DNA of 64,000 bases from assembly GCA_905182985.1 (NCBI GenBank), contig CAJJDN010000086.1:74072-138071 (forward strand), given 5' to 3'. Shown in pieces: positions 49,238 through 60,820 of the stretch. Numbering within the stretch: the first letter of the stretch is position 1; each line of letters begins with the position of its first letter. A program made the translations under genes and the position numbers. The notes beneath the pieces are model-generated. The model was not told the origin of the DNA. It searched no databases and saw only the letters and a program-made list of their open reading frames with translations. Origin of the DNA: Paramecium sonneborni. Its lineage: Eukaryota; Ciliophora; Oligohymenophorea; Peniculida; Parameciidae.

Positions 49238-50690
49238 TCATTTTTAAGTTTTGATTCTACTCTATTATTCAAGAAAACTTTTCAATTCTGATGGCATAAG
49301 TAATTTCTCTGCCTCATGCTTTGGTAGTATTTCCTTTATTATTTAAGCAGCTTAAGCGAATTTTTAATCCAATGACTTTTTTTTTTTCAACAATATTTAT
49401 TATTATTGTTCAACATATTACTCATATAATATTGGATCTTTAAACAAAGAAGCTGCTTACTTTGCTTTCTCCCATAATGAATTTTCTGATTCTTTTTATG
49501 TTAATTATGTTTTTAGTCTCCATGTATCAGAAGTTCTAAATGATTATTATGATTTTGTATCCTTATTAACATTTAATTTAATTTATGTATTTAATTTTAT
49601 CCTTTAAGCATGAGCTCTATTGAATTCAACATCTTCCAAATTTAATTATAATTTATCCTTAAGTATTAAAGATTTCTATTCAAGTAATTTCTCTTTATTT
49701 TAAATTACTTGTTCTTACTTCTTTATCAATTATTAATATGTATTGCTAAAACCTTCTAAATGTTTCTTATTATTTATATGAATAATAATACATTTTATTA
49801 TTCGAAATTGCTTTCTTTACATTTTCTTAGCATTTTAACATACTTTTCTTTTCTTTCACTTATTTTCTTTTATTCTTCTAAAATCAATTAAGATTTATTT
49901 TCTTAAAACTTTTTCATTTTTTCACATTATTCTTTAATATATTACTACTATTCAAATTCAATTAATTAAGATCTTTTTTCTTTTTTAAAAACAATTTGAC
50001 TATTCTTTTGGGCAAAATAATTTTTCATATCTTTTTTATAAAGTTCAACTTTTGTTTAAGCCTAGGATTCTTGATTAAATCATTCATACCTTTTTATTAT
50101 AATTTATTCAATCTATCAGTAATCGTTTATTAAAATAAAGTCTCTTATTATTTTCTTTTTTCATGAGCTCTTTCAGTATAATTTTCATGTTTAAAATTTT
50201 TTTTTAAAAATCTTCCTTAGATTTATTCTTAAATTCTGGATTCATTTTCTGTGCATGTAATAAAATATTGATTTCTTTTTTAAAATTCATCTGTATTTTC
50301 ATCAGATTTATTTTTATAGCTATCTCTATCTCTATCTCTTTTTTTAGAGAAACTAGTTTCACTTTTTCTTAATAAAATATTTTAATGTTGTAATAATTTT
50401 GAATTTTATTTTTAAAGGTACTCAACATTCTTTTTTTCTTCTTATAATTATTAATAAATAAGATTTTGCAATATTTTTTGTCTTGATAAACTTTTTTTCT
50501 CTTTTTTTTCTTAGATAATAACACTTTCTTCACTGAGATTGGAGAAACTATAATGAATTAGATAGAATACTTATTATCTTATTAATTGAAAGTAATTTGC
50601 TTAAGGGATTAATCACCAAGTTTATGCCTTTATTTAGTAGCTTATATTTCATTAATAATTCCTATAATAATAATATATGTTTATACTCAT
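49238..50690 (-). CDS. Coiled-coil protein (452 aa)
   Basis: Four introns (25, 23, 20 and 26 nt) give exactly 452 codons. The first intron lies only four bases into the CDS (ATG A|GTATAAAC...). Nearly the whole protein is charged coiled coil (QEEKKNVEYLQKQNSKLLQ, YIKEQCEKMKKFQENKS, LLEQKSLILKDKLQLNLED). A Ser/Arg/Asp patch (KKRDRDRDSYKNKSDENTD) lies near residue 95. The C-terminal block is more conserved-looking (LWEKAKQAASLFKDPILYEQ, AEKLLMPSELKSFLEQQ). Probably cytoskeletal; no family named. Confidence 0.7.
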
Positions 50691-50734
50691 AACTCTATTT
50701 TTATAATGATTGTATTTCATCATTTATACTTCAG

Positions 50735-51721
50735 ATGAAACTGAAGGGAATTACTCAATAGATCTAAGAGATAGAGTTTATAATAAACTTATAAATCAGA
50801 TCATTAGGATCATATCCTAATCTTAGACATAATTTTTGAGTAGTGATTGATTAAGGACTAGTTTAATCAAGCATTTTCTTAAAAATCTGATCATCGGGAT
50901 GATTAATCATTAAATTAATTATTTTGAAGGTATAAATAAGTAATTATTCAGAAACTAAATATTCAATTCTAGAAATTAAACTAAACCTTTATTACTCATC
51001 TTATGAAAGAAATAAATTAAAGAACATAATATAAATTAAGAGGAATATAGGAAATGTAATAAAGAGTTTAATAAAGCTTTTTAAAAAGATATTGGGAATA
51101 TCTATATTCAATATTCAAAGAATGATGTAGAGAATTAATTATTACATATTGATGAATGAAATAAGAAATGGTGTCTAGAAAACTAATTAGAAAGATTATA
51201 ATAATTTATAATACTTTATAAGACCTAGATCATTAAAAATAATTTATGAACCTTTGAGTGGAAATAGCTATATGGGGTTATTCATTTTATACAATACTAT
51301 TACTAAGTATCTAATATCATTTATTATGAATAAAAAGCAAACTAACCAATTATTCTTAATAAAAATTTTAGTCTAAATGCTAGATGAAGTTAAGGGAAAT
51401 TAAGCTTTTAATGCATATAATTATTTGTTTGTTCATTAGTAAAAACCTATCATATACTAAGAGTTTAATGAATAAGTTCTACTAAAAAGGTTATATCAAT
51501 ACAAATCAAATAATGATGAATCAGCGATCAAACTAGATTTTAAATTATAAATGAAGAAATCAATATTTAACAGATTCTCCTTGAATTAATATTAATTATA
51601 TCATACATAAGTTTATTTAAATAAATTTTATCTCATAGTTTTATATTTGCTATTATTACTTAGGCTTTTTATTTTATTTTATTTCTTTCCTTCTTGCCAT
51701 TTTCAGAACCTAAAAGAATTG
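50735..51721 (+). CDS. Probable tail-anchored protein, exons unresolved
   Basis: The ATG at 50735 (MKLKGITQQIQEIEFIINLQ) is followed by coding-like pieces in several frames: NQEEYRKCNKEFNKAFQKDI, then YEPLSGNSYMGLFILYNTIT and LDEVKGNQAFNAYNYLFVHQ. A 28-nt intron (GTTTATTTAAA...CATAG) near 51609 leads to a very hydrophobic end, FYICYYYLGFLFYFISFLLA, before TGA at 51719. That suggests a C-terminal membrane anchor. The upstream frame changes may be introns, sequence errors or decay. It stops 78 bp before the next gene. Confidence 0.45.
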
Positions 51722-51799
51722 AAGGAGTTCTTACAAATATACAAATTATATTGTAGAACTATTAAAATTGATGAATAAATCAAATAATTTATAATAAAA

Positions 51800-52106
51800 A
51801 TGTCTGAAGCAAATTGTTATCAGAAATTTGGAATAAATCAATCAGTTTATAATAGTGAATCACCCAAACTATTGACTCCTATTCTAAAAATACATCATTC
51901 AAAATCTGATGGAGATATAGATATTAGATAGGATAGCTTTGGCAATTTGATTAGGCCTGGATAAAAAAAACATCGAATTTAATTTAAAGATAAAAATGAA
52001 GTGTTTATAGGTATAAGATGAATTGATTTGAATAGTTGAAAATTGGAAATAATACAACACTGATATGGCAATTCAAGAATCTCCTTGTCTTTGCACAATT
52101 TTGTGA
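51800..52106 (+). CDS. Small PP1-docking protein (93 aa)
   Basis: Starts MSEANCYQKFGINQSVYN. A 25-nt intron (GTATAAGATG...GAATAG) gives exactly 93 codons. The core is KKHRIQFKDKNEVFIVENWK followed by QYNTD. RIQF fits the RVxF-type docking motif for protein phosphatase 1, and KDKNEVFIVENWK resembles the segment after the motif in small PP1 inhibitors/regulators. Probable role: regulatory subunit or inhibitor of PP1. The short length and disordered N-terminus with SP sites fit. The call rests on one motif, so confidence is moderate. Confidence 0.6.
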
Positions 52107-52287
52107 ATTTTTATCATTAATTTTCATTAACTTGTATAAATTACTGCCTTGATAATTCTTATATTTATTCAAATGATAGAATATAATTATTTGATATTGA
52201 ACTGTTTTAGATATCATACTAAAATTATTATTTAGTTTTGAATTCCTTTATTAAAACATTTATATAATATGAACTTATTTAAATAAT

Positions 52288-52968
52288 TCATTTTGCACGA
52301 GTCGGTTACTTGACTGCACCTCTTAAAGTATTTTTATGTTTAAGATAAGAATCAAAAAATGTATTTAAATCATTTTTCATCAAATGATTTTTAATATTAG
52401 GTTCATTAATCATTTCTTTCATTGTCTCATCAACAACTATAAATTATCATATCTATTCAATACCATAATAAGTTCTGTGTGCTGATTTCTATTATTTATA
52501 TCCAGTATGTGTTTTATCTTCATAATCTTTAATATGATCCACCTTAAATAGAATTGCTTGAGTAGCTTAATCTTTTTCTTTCTATTGTTTTAAAGGTTTT
52601 ACTAATTCTTCTAATCGACCTTCCTTCTTTAATTATTTATAATGATTAAAATCTTCCTCTCTTTTACGATTTATATCCTACATTTATGTAGTCATAGTTC
52701 CATAATTATCAAGTCCTAATGAAATCAATGCAGATGTTGTCAAAACTGATACAGGTGGTTTAGGTAATGATTTTGTTACACTATTTAAATTTGCTGGAGG
52801 TTATTATGTTGCAAACTCTTCAATATGTTAATCTAAAACTGGTTTAATTAATTTTGTATGTTCAAATTCAGGGACTTCTTTTTCATACAGTTCATCTTAG
52901 ATCTTATTATAAAGAGCAGCTCTCTCTTAAAGAATCTCTATTTTATTTCTTTTATCTAAGAAATTCAT
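52288..52968 (-). CDS. Hypothetical protein (217 aa)
   Basis: Starts MNFLDKRNKIEILQERAAL. A 27-nt intron (GTATTGAATAG...TTATAG) gives exactly 217 codons. The N-terminal helix is followed by a Pro/Thr-rich segment (TKSLPKPPVSVLTTSALIS), a charged helix (DINRKREEDFNHYKQLKKEG), a Tyr/Lys/His-rich part (THTGYKQQKSAHRTYY) and a basic end (HKNTLRGAVKQPTRAK). The pattern resembles small axonemal/microtubule-inner proteins, but I cannot name a family. Confidence 0.65.
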
Positions 52969-53374
52969 TATATTATTTATTATTATTCAATAATTTATTC
53001 TAAAATTAAAAATCAATCTCTATATTTCATCAATTTATTTCAAACTTTATTTAAGTAATTAAGAAGGAAAAAAATTAATATTATTAAACATATAAAAAAA
53101 GATAATATTTAATGATATACTAATTATTTATTTTTCATTTTATTAGTGTAATACTCTGAAAATCTATAAAAAGGTAATTATAATTTCAAAAATATTATTG
53201 ATTATTAATATTATTTAAGAAAGTAATTTGGAATATTTTAATTAGCTATAAATCAAAAAAAGTTTACTAACCAAATAAATAATATTGATGAGATCAATAA
53301 AAAAATAAATAATGTTATAAAGAAGAATTTAAAAAAAAGAATAATATAAAATTTGAGTAGAAAAAAAAAATACT
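52969..53374. other. Spacer, nothing recognised
   Basis: About 400 bp of A/T-rich sequence between the start of one minus-strand gene and the stop of the next. No coding frame, repeat or RNA gene stands out. Confidence 0.5.
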
Positions 53375-54323
53375 TCATTATTAAAATGCTCTAACTCCTA
53401 AAGACTAGAGTTTACTACTGAAGGGTCTAGTTTTTTAATTGCTTTTATTTTATCTACTTACACCAGTTTAAGGTCTGAATCCTTGAGAGGATGTTTTTGT
53501 GATAACAGGAGTTTTGTTTGAATTTTCTTGATTAATAAGTTTCATTAAATCAAGTAGATTATCATATAATTAGAAACCGGGTTATTATTTATTTTTTTGT
53601 ACTTAAGTAGTAGTTCCTTTGATTAAAGCAACATGTTGAAAAAAACCTTCAGTTAATTATTAGACATCTCTGTCATTAATTTAATGTCTTTATGAAACAT
53701 ATGTTGGAGAGAGCAATCTATTTTTAATGATTTATTTTTCAATGATATTATGATTTTTGATTTCTTATTCTTCAATATTATAATTATCACAATCACCTCC
53801 TAGAGATACTTTTTTTAATGCAGAATGATTTCTAACAACATTTTGATTAGCTATTAATAAATAAAATGATTGAAACTTTTATCATATTTTTTAGTGTTTC
53901 TCCAATATTTAGTTTCTGAATGATATGGTAATTAGATCATTTCTTCATTTTCATCAATTTTCATCATTTATTTGGTTTATGAATTAAGTCCAGGAGCAGT
54001 AATAGGTCTTTATCTTTAAACAGAACTTTGTGTAGGTGATATAAAAGCAGTCATAGGTCTTAAAGATTTTTCAGGAGTTATTTATAGATTCTCTAATTCT
54101 TGTTCTTTTTTTGCTTTGAAAGATTATTTCGAAAATCCTAAGAAGTTATATTGATATAATTAAAAATACCATAATTTTCCAAATCTTCCTAATAATCTTA
54201 ACGAAGATCTTCAATATTATGATGTTATTTTTTATGTCTAACAACAGGATCAAAATGATCTTCAATTTGTTTTTCTCTTTGCATCAATGCCTAATATTTT
54301 TTATTAAGTAAAGTTAGACTCAT
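53375..54323 (-). CDS. Hypothetical protein (296 aa)
   Basis: Starts MSLTLLNKKYQALMQREKQI. Introns of 32 and 26 nt give exactly 296 codons. After a coiled N-terminus there are short basic motifs with Pro (LRPMTAFISPTQSS, RPITAPGLNS, YHSETKYWRNTKK) and a C-terminal Ser/Arg-rich tail (SSQGFRPQTGVSRQNKS) ending VRAFQQ. Likely a disordered, possibly cytoskeletal protein; no domain recognised. Confidence 0.65.
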
Positions 54324-54353
54324 TAAAAATAAATAAATAATAATAAAATATAT

Positions 54354-56159
54354 TCAAACTTAAAAATTTTTGTTTGTCATCCATTTATCTTTTTAGATAA
54401 CTCTGAAATGAGGTTGAGACTAACCCCTAGGAATTCTAGGTGTTGTATTATATTTAAGTTCAGTCAAAATATGTGTATTAGAAGGATTATCTTCACTTGT
54501 AGTATTTTATTTTTTATTCATTTAACATTTTTATAAACGAGTTTAAGATAGATAACCTGGAACCCATAAAGGTCTATTTTAAGCAAATAATGCAGGATCA
54601 ATAGAAGGATGGAGAGTTTGAATAATTTCTATATTAGATCTTTAAAAGGCTTAATTTCTTACTTCATCAAAATGATTTGGTGAAGAACAATAAATACTTT
54701 ATTTTGGTTAGGGTTCTTATTATTATGATTATTATTATAATTAAATAGTTGATGTGGAAGGATTCTTTTTTAATAAGAATTATTTATTACATATAATAGC
54801 AATTGATCTAAATCTTTTGGATTAAGTTTTGATTAAGTTTATTTGAATTTCTTTTTACCAATAGAATTATTTACAACAACATCTAATTAATTAGACTTTT
54901 TAGCTGCAAAACCAGCATGATGAAATTCTGTAATCACATTAAATTTGATTGTTTTTTGATTATTATACTTACTTCTACTTAATTATTCAAGATAAATATC
55001 CATAGCATTATCATTTTATTTAATTGATGCAATTTCAATAGGTATAGTCTAAGCTCTTCCAGAACATAATTTGGCTAGATATTAAATAGATATACTTAAT
55101 TAATATCCCATAAAATTTTTTAACATTAAGACAGTTTCTTTATATTTGGATCTGATAGAGAATTGAGTGGCCACAATGTTATCAGAGACAGAAATGACAA
55201 GTGGACCTTGAATAGAATAGATATAGAAATGTAACCTTTTTCACAATCAGCCATAGTTTAAAATGTTTTTTTAGGGTTTACAAAATTAAATGGATGAACA
55301 TCCCAAGAATTTTTAAATGGAACAACAAATTCAAATGGTAAATCATAGAATAAATAATTATGCATAGAGTTCTTTCTCAAAGAACAAACAACCTCGTTTT
55401 CTTTAGATACATATAATAAATCTATTTCTTTCATTCTTTATACTTTATATTGAGGTGCCTTAACAATATACTTACCTATAGTTTTGAATTCTTCAGCTGC
55501 TCTTCTACTATGAAGTCCAGCATTACCTTTTCCTACCCATTCTCCAGTATCATAATTAAAACTATATAGATCACCTGTTACATTATCTAAAAAGTAATCA
55601 CTCATACGAATTTCGTTCATTGATTTTTTTATTTTAGATAAATCACCTAGTTAACTTCCATTTAATCCATTTACAATTGATAATTACTAAAATAAATTAC
55701 ATAATATACACATTCGATATTAGATGCTATCAAAAATACTAATCCTTGCATAGCAAAAGAGGATGCAAATAGTATCTTATTACTTCTCATACACATTCTT
55801 AAAAATATAAGAAATTTATATGCATTAGGTGACCATGGTCTAAGATTAGCGTCTCCTTCAAAGAATATCAAATCAATTGAATCAAACATCTTACCACATT
55901 CTACTCTTACAAAAGAACTATCAATCTCATATAGGAAATCATCTATTGTATCTCTATCTGCTATAAAGAACTCTAACTCTGTATCTATCATTTCCTTTTT
56001 TCCTGCTAACAACTTAATTTACTATTCATCAATACATCTTTTATCATTTATTTATAATGTTCTGAACTTCTGAATCCTTTTATACATTTCCCATACCCAT
56101 TTACAATTAAAATTTTCATTTAATATAAGTTTATTTTCATACATCAATTAATTATTCAT
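54354..56159 (-). CDS. Conserved-looking hypothetical protein (575 aa)
   Basis: Introns of 23, 29 and 26 nt give exactly 575 codons from the ATG at 56159 (MNNQLMYENKLILNENF). The upstream MORN gene ends at 56137, so this start overlaps it by 23 bp; the internal ATG at 56087 avoids the overlap. The N-terminal 180 residues form an alpha/beta domain (FFIADRDTIDDFLYEIDSSF, LIFFEGDANLRPWSPNAYKF, ILFASSFAMQGLVFLIAS) that loosely recalls class I amidotransferase-like folds. Then come DYFLDNVTGDLYSFNYDTGE and beta-rich sequence, and a Gln/Pro tail with RPLWVPGYLSQTRLQK and TPRIPRGQSQPHF. Function unknown. Confidence 0.65.
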
Positions 56160-57341
56160 TCTAAAATTTACTTTATTTGATCGCATTAATTGGTTCTATT
56201 TCTCCTTCCATTCTATCATTTTTCCATTAGCCAACATACTTCTAACCATTCTTCCAATTATACGTACCCTTACCTTATCTTTTACCATCCTAAAAGAATC
56301 CTTCATAATAATCTCCATTTGCATATTCATATCTTCCTTAACCATTCTTTGTTCCATTTGCCCATTCTCCCATAAATACATCGCCATTTGTTAATATTAA
56401 TACTCCTTAACCATTTCTTACATCATTTCTATATTCTCCCTCATATTTATCTCCACTTAAATAATAATAAATTCCTTTCCCACAACGTTCTCCATCTACA
56501 AAATTACCTTCATATCTATCACCATTAACATAATAAAATATTCCATGTCCATTCTAATTCTCATTTCTCCATTCTCCTTAATATTTTGCTCCATCATTAT
56601 AAATATATGTTCCTTAACCATGTTTCTAACCTCCCATCCATTCTCCCTCATATCTATCCTCATTTTAATATTGCATCACTCCAAAACCATTTGCTTTATC
56701 CTCCAAAAACTCACCTTCAAATCTTGAACCATTTTAATATTCAAATACACCTTTACCACACTTCTCTCCATCTCTCCATTCCCCATAATATTTATCACCA
56801 CTTGTATAAATATACATACCACTTCCATGTTTCTCACCATCTAACCATTATCCATCATATTTCTCATTTGTAGCAAAATATGTATAAGAACCTTTTCCAT
56901 TCTTTTTATCATTCATCCATTCTCCTTCATATTTATTCCCATTCACATATAAATATACACCTCTACCATGTTTTGCACTCTCTCTCAATTCTCCATCATA
57001 TCTTTCTCCATTTGCAAATATATACACTCCTCTACCATGAAATCTATTTTATTTAAATCACAATACCTATCATCTTTCCATTCTCCAACATACTTATCTC
57101 CATTACTATAATGATAAATCCCTTTCCCATTTCTTTTCTCATTTATTACCTCTCCTTCATATTTACTTCCATCAACATAGTTCTTTATCCTGATTCCTTT
57201 CTTATATTTACCTACTTCATCCTAATCCTTTATCCATTAATTCTCAAATCTATAAACTATTTCATCCTTCTCTTTTAGTAATTTTAGTTTCTCCTACTCC
57301 AACGTTTTACTTGGAGCTATTTTGAATTTTAGATCAGCCAT
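56137..57341 (-). CDS. MORN-repeat protein (393 aa)
   Basis: Starts MADLKFKIAPSKTLEQEKLK. A 23-nt intron (GTATTGTGATT...AAATAG) gives exactly 393 codons. After about 60 charged residues come about 13 MORN repeats of roughly 23 residues, e.g. YEGEWMNDKKNGKGSYTYF, YYGEWRDGEKCGKGVFEY, FEGEFLEDKANGFGVMQY, YEGNFVDGERCGKGIYYY and YYEGFFQDGKRQGKGTYNW. MORN repeats bind lipids or act as scaffolds on membranes, basal bodies and cortical structures. The C-terminus is short. The 5' part is duplicated at 57681-58604. Confidence 0.92.
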
Positions 57342-57596
57342 TTCAAAATTTAATTAATAATACTACTAAAATTTTCTGTTAACATTATTATATTATAAAA
57401 TTTAATATTACTATTTATATACTCTCATTTATTTTCTCCCTATCAAACAAGAATAACTATCTGATTTTCTTACTATTTCTCTTACGACTACATTTAGTAT
57501 GTATTTCAATATAATAATAATCATTTTTATTTTAATATTTATTTATTTACTCTCTTTCTTCAATTTCTAATTTAAAAAACATTTATAATCCATTTA
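56418..57596. repeat. 1179-bp direct duplication (copy 1)
   Basis: Matches 57681-58859 (offset 1263) as far as I can compare. It carries most of the MORN gene plus its 5' flank. An 83-bp non-matching tail (57597-57679) and a single N follow. Confidence 0.88.
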
Positions 57597-57680
57597 TTAT
57601 TTATTTATTTTATCAAATTTACTTTTTTTACATTTTATTATCATATTCAACTTGATAATCCAGATTTCCTTCCCATATAN
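57597..57680. other. Divergent 83-bp contig tail plus one N
   Basis: Here copy 1 departs from copy 2 at CCATTTA|T versus CCATTTA|A and runs into unrelated A/T-rich sequence until the N. It may be a chimeric contig end, or a rare macronuclear form with different junction sequence. No TA-flanked TAYAG-type IES end is obvious. Confidence 0.6.
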
Positions 57681-58604
57681 TTACATCATTTCTATATTCT
57701 CCCTCATATTTATCTCCACTTAAATAATAATAAATTCCTTTCCCACAACGTTCTCCATCTACAAAATTACCTTCATATCTATCACCATTAACATAATAAA
57801 ATATTCCATGTCCATTCTAATTCTCATTTCTCCATTCTCCTTAATATTTTGCTCCATCATTATAAATATATGTTCCTTAACCATGTTTCTAACCTCCCAT
57901 CCATTCTCCCTCATATCTATCCTCATTTTAATATTGCATCACTCCAAAACCATTTGCTTTATCCTCCAAAAACTCACCTTCAAATCTTGAACCATTTTAA
58001 TATTCAAATACACCTTTACCACACTTCTCTCCATCTCTCCATTCCCCATAATATTTATCACCACTTGTATAAATATACATACCACTTCCATGTTTCTCAC
58101 CATCTAACCATTATCCATCATATTTCTCATTTGTAGCAAAATATGTATAAGAACCTTTTCCATTCTTTTTATCATTCATCCATTCTCCTTCATATTTATT
58201 CCCATTCACATATAAATATACACCTCTACCATGTTTTGCACTCTCTCTCAATTCTCCATCATATCTTTCTCCATTTGCAAATATATACACTCCTCTACCA
58301 TGAAATCTATTTTATTTAAATCACAATACCTATCATCTTTCCATTCTCCAACATACTTATCTCCATTACTATAATGATAAATCCCTTTCCCATTTCTTTT
58401 CTCATTTATTACCTCTCCTTCATATTTACTTCCATCAACATAGTTCTTTATCCTGATTCCTTTCTTATATTTACCTACTTCATCCTAATCCTTTATCCAT
58501 TAATTCTCAAATCTATAAACTATTTCATCCTTCTCTTTTAGTAATTTTAGTTTCTCCTACTCCAACGTTTTACTTGGAGCTATTTTGAATTTTAGATCAG
58601 CCAT
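57681..58604 (-). pseudogene. Duplicated 5' part of the MORN gene
   Basis: Contains the MORN start codon (58604) and about 300 codons, identical to the copy ending at 57341, then breaks at the N. Probably the same gene seen in two contigs. Confidence 0.75.
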
Positions 58605-58859
58605 TTCAAAATTTAATTAATAATACTACTAAAATTTTCTGTTAACATTATTATATTATAAAATTTAATATTACTATTTATATACTCTCATTTATTTTCT
58701 CCCTATCAAACAAGAATAACTATCTGATTTTCTTACTATTTCTCTTACGACTACATTTAGTATGTATTTCAATATAATAATAATCATTTTTATTTTAATA
58801 TTTATTTATTTACTCTCTTTCTTCAATTTCTAATTTAAAAAACATTTATAATCCATTTA
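57681..58859. repeat. 1179-bp direct duplication (copy 2)
   Basis: Second copy of 56418-57596, starting just after the N at 57680 and continuing into unique sequence from 58860. The stretch 58605-58965 is the MORN 5' flank, with no gene that I can support. Confidence 0.88.
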
Positions 58860-58965
58860 ATTTCTAAAAAGTTTCTAGTCACTTTTGCAGCTCTGTAATA
58901 ATATCATAAATAAAATTAAGCTTAATATATTGAATATAATTTATTCTTTTAATTTATTTTAGTCC

Positions 58966-59251
58966 TCATCCTTTGACTCTTCTCCAGCCTAAATCATACA
59001 AACAAATTTCCTAATTTTCTGTTTCTAAAATATTAGTGAAAATAAATAAATAGATTTCTTAAAAGGATTTCCAATTATTTACCATTTTCATTTTCTTTAC
59101 ATAAATCTCTGATCTTATTAAAAATAACTTTTTAATATCTACTTAGATTAGTAAGTTTCTTATCAATAACAAGAGGCAATTTAAAATGATTTATATATTT
59201 CATCTCTTACTCAAACATTAGATTGATTTATAAAAAAACTATTTGATTCAT
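58966..59251 (-). CDS. Small hypothetical protein (86 aa)
   Basis: The ATG at 59251 starts MNQIVFLQINLMFEQEMKYI. A 25-nt intron (GTAAATAATTGG...TTAAG) gives exactly 86 codons, ending CLYDLGWRRVKG. Without the intron the frame stops at 58994 (85 aa), so both readings are possible. Helical and charged in the middle (DKKLTNLSRYQKVIFNKIRD). It begins 24 bp after the stop of the upstream same-strand gene. No family recognised. Confidence 0.45.
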
Positions 59252-59275
59252 AAGTATATAATGAATAAATCAAAT

Positions 59276-60421
59276 TCACCATTTTATATTATGTTTCTAT
59301 GCAATTTATCTTAATTATATCTCTGTCTTATCATGTTTCCTTACTAATCCAATCCGTTATTAATATTATAATACTCTTTAGGTCTGAGTATCTGAGGGAT
59401 CACTCAAAATCTATTAATTTTACACTTATTTTTATTAATATTACTCATCATTGACTTTTGTTTCAAACAATTTCTTCCTTGAACCTTGTTTAGTGCTCTT
59501 ATTTAAAATAAAATTATTTGGAATTCTTAATGGGTTTATATTGTTTTATGACTTAACTTTGTTTCTATCTAAAAGTTATCTAATATGACCCATAAATTCA
59601 TCATATTTTTATTCATTTTTCATTGATGGTAATGCAAATTCTTATTCCATAATTTTAAACATTGGATGTCTCTCAGTTTTTATTGAATTAATATGTTAAT
59701 CTTTATTTTGTTTATCCTTGATCTGTTACAATAAATAATTAGTCATTAAAATATATAAATAATATATCAATCATTTTAACATTTTTCTAAGTACAATATC
59801 ATCTGTAGTAGTCTATAATGAACTTTAAGAGTTCACATAAAGAATACTAGCATTTCTTTATGGTCTTATTTTGAAAACAAAATCTTCTATTTTTTTTCTC
59901 TGCATAGTACGTTCTTCATTGTTTAAAAGATTACTCATTGAAGCACTCTTTACTGATCTAGTTTAACCTTTCATTCCGTTGTAATGAATATCATTAGTAT
60001 TTTATAATACAGGATTAAATTGTTTTGGCTAAAGTGTTCTTCCAATTTTAATTGGAGTGATTTCATCCATTGGAGCTTAAAATATTGTAGATCTTAAAGA
60101 TATCTTTTGCGGATATAATTAAAATTTTTTTTATCTTATAGGTGCTTTCCAAATTGTTTAAGATTGCTATTATTTAATCTACTATTCAACTTTATTCTAT
60201 GGTTCCATAATTGGTTTCTTATTAGGTGAATTTGGCTTGCTGCTCTCATCTAATTTTGGCATAGAAGTTGTCCTAAATCTCATTCTAGTTTTAGGGGATT
60301 CTTAAGGTGCCTAAATGATAGGCTTATCAATTTATTAAGATCCCTACCTCTTTAGAAATAGAGGATTTTACATCAAATGTTCTAAGTAGTGTTCTTCACT
60401 TACTTCCCATCCCTGATCCAT
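59276..60421 (-). CDS. Hypothetical basic protein, frame interrupted by TGA
   Basis: Starts MDQGWEVSEEHYLEHLMQNP. The frame has a TGA at 59771, yet coding-like sequence resumes in the same register (NSIKTERHPMFKIMEQEFAL) to a TGA at 59276. Removing a 72-nt GT...AG segment (59723-59794) would give 357 aa. Alternatives are two genes (216 aa, plus 156 aa from ATG 59746), a retained germline insert or a base error. The protein is basic, Ser/Thr/Pro-rich (SPKTRMRFRTTSMPK, TRSVKSASMSNLLNNEE). No domain recognised. Confidence 0.55.
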
Positions 60422-60820
60422 TTATCTTACAAAATTATCAATTTTTATATTATTTTATATTATCTTATTAGAAAATTACAAACTACATCAGATTAATGTA
60501 TTATATAAGTTATGAATTAAGTTTTATTCTTATTTACTTAAATCTATCTTAGCCCTTTTTTAAAGTTTAACCTTACCTATTTTATTTGATATTTCAATTA
60601 TTTTTATTAAACTTAATGTTTTTTATTATTCAATTTTTTAACATAATTTACTAAAAGTAATTATTAATAATTTCTTACTAAATAGATTATGATATTATTA
60701 AATCTATATTCTGTATAAATATATAAAAAATGTATCTTGCAAGATATATTTATTAGAACTAATATTAAATAGATTTAATTTCATAAATTATAATAAATTG
60801 CTGTAATAAATAAGATGAGA
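60422..60820. other. Spacer, nothing recognised
   Basis: About 400 bp of A/T-rich DNA between two minus-strand genes. No supported coding frame, repeat or RNA gene. Confidence 0.5.
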
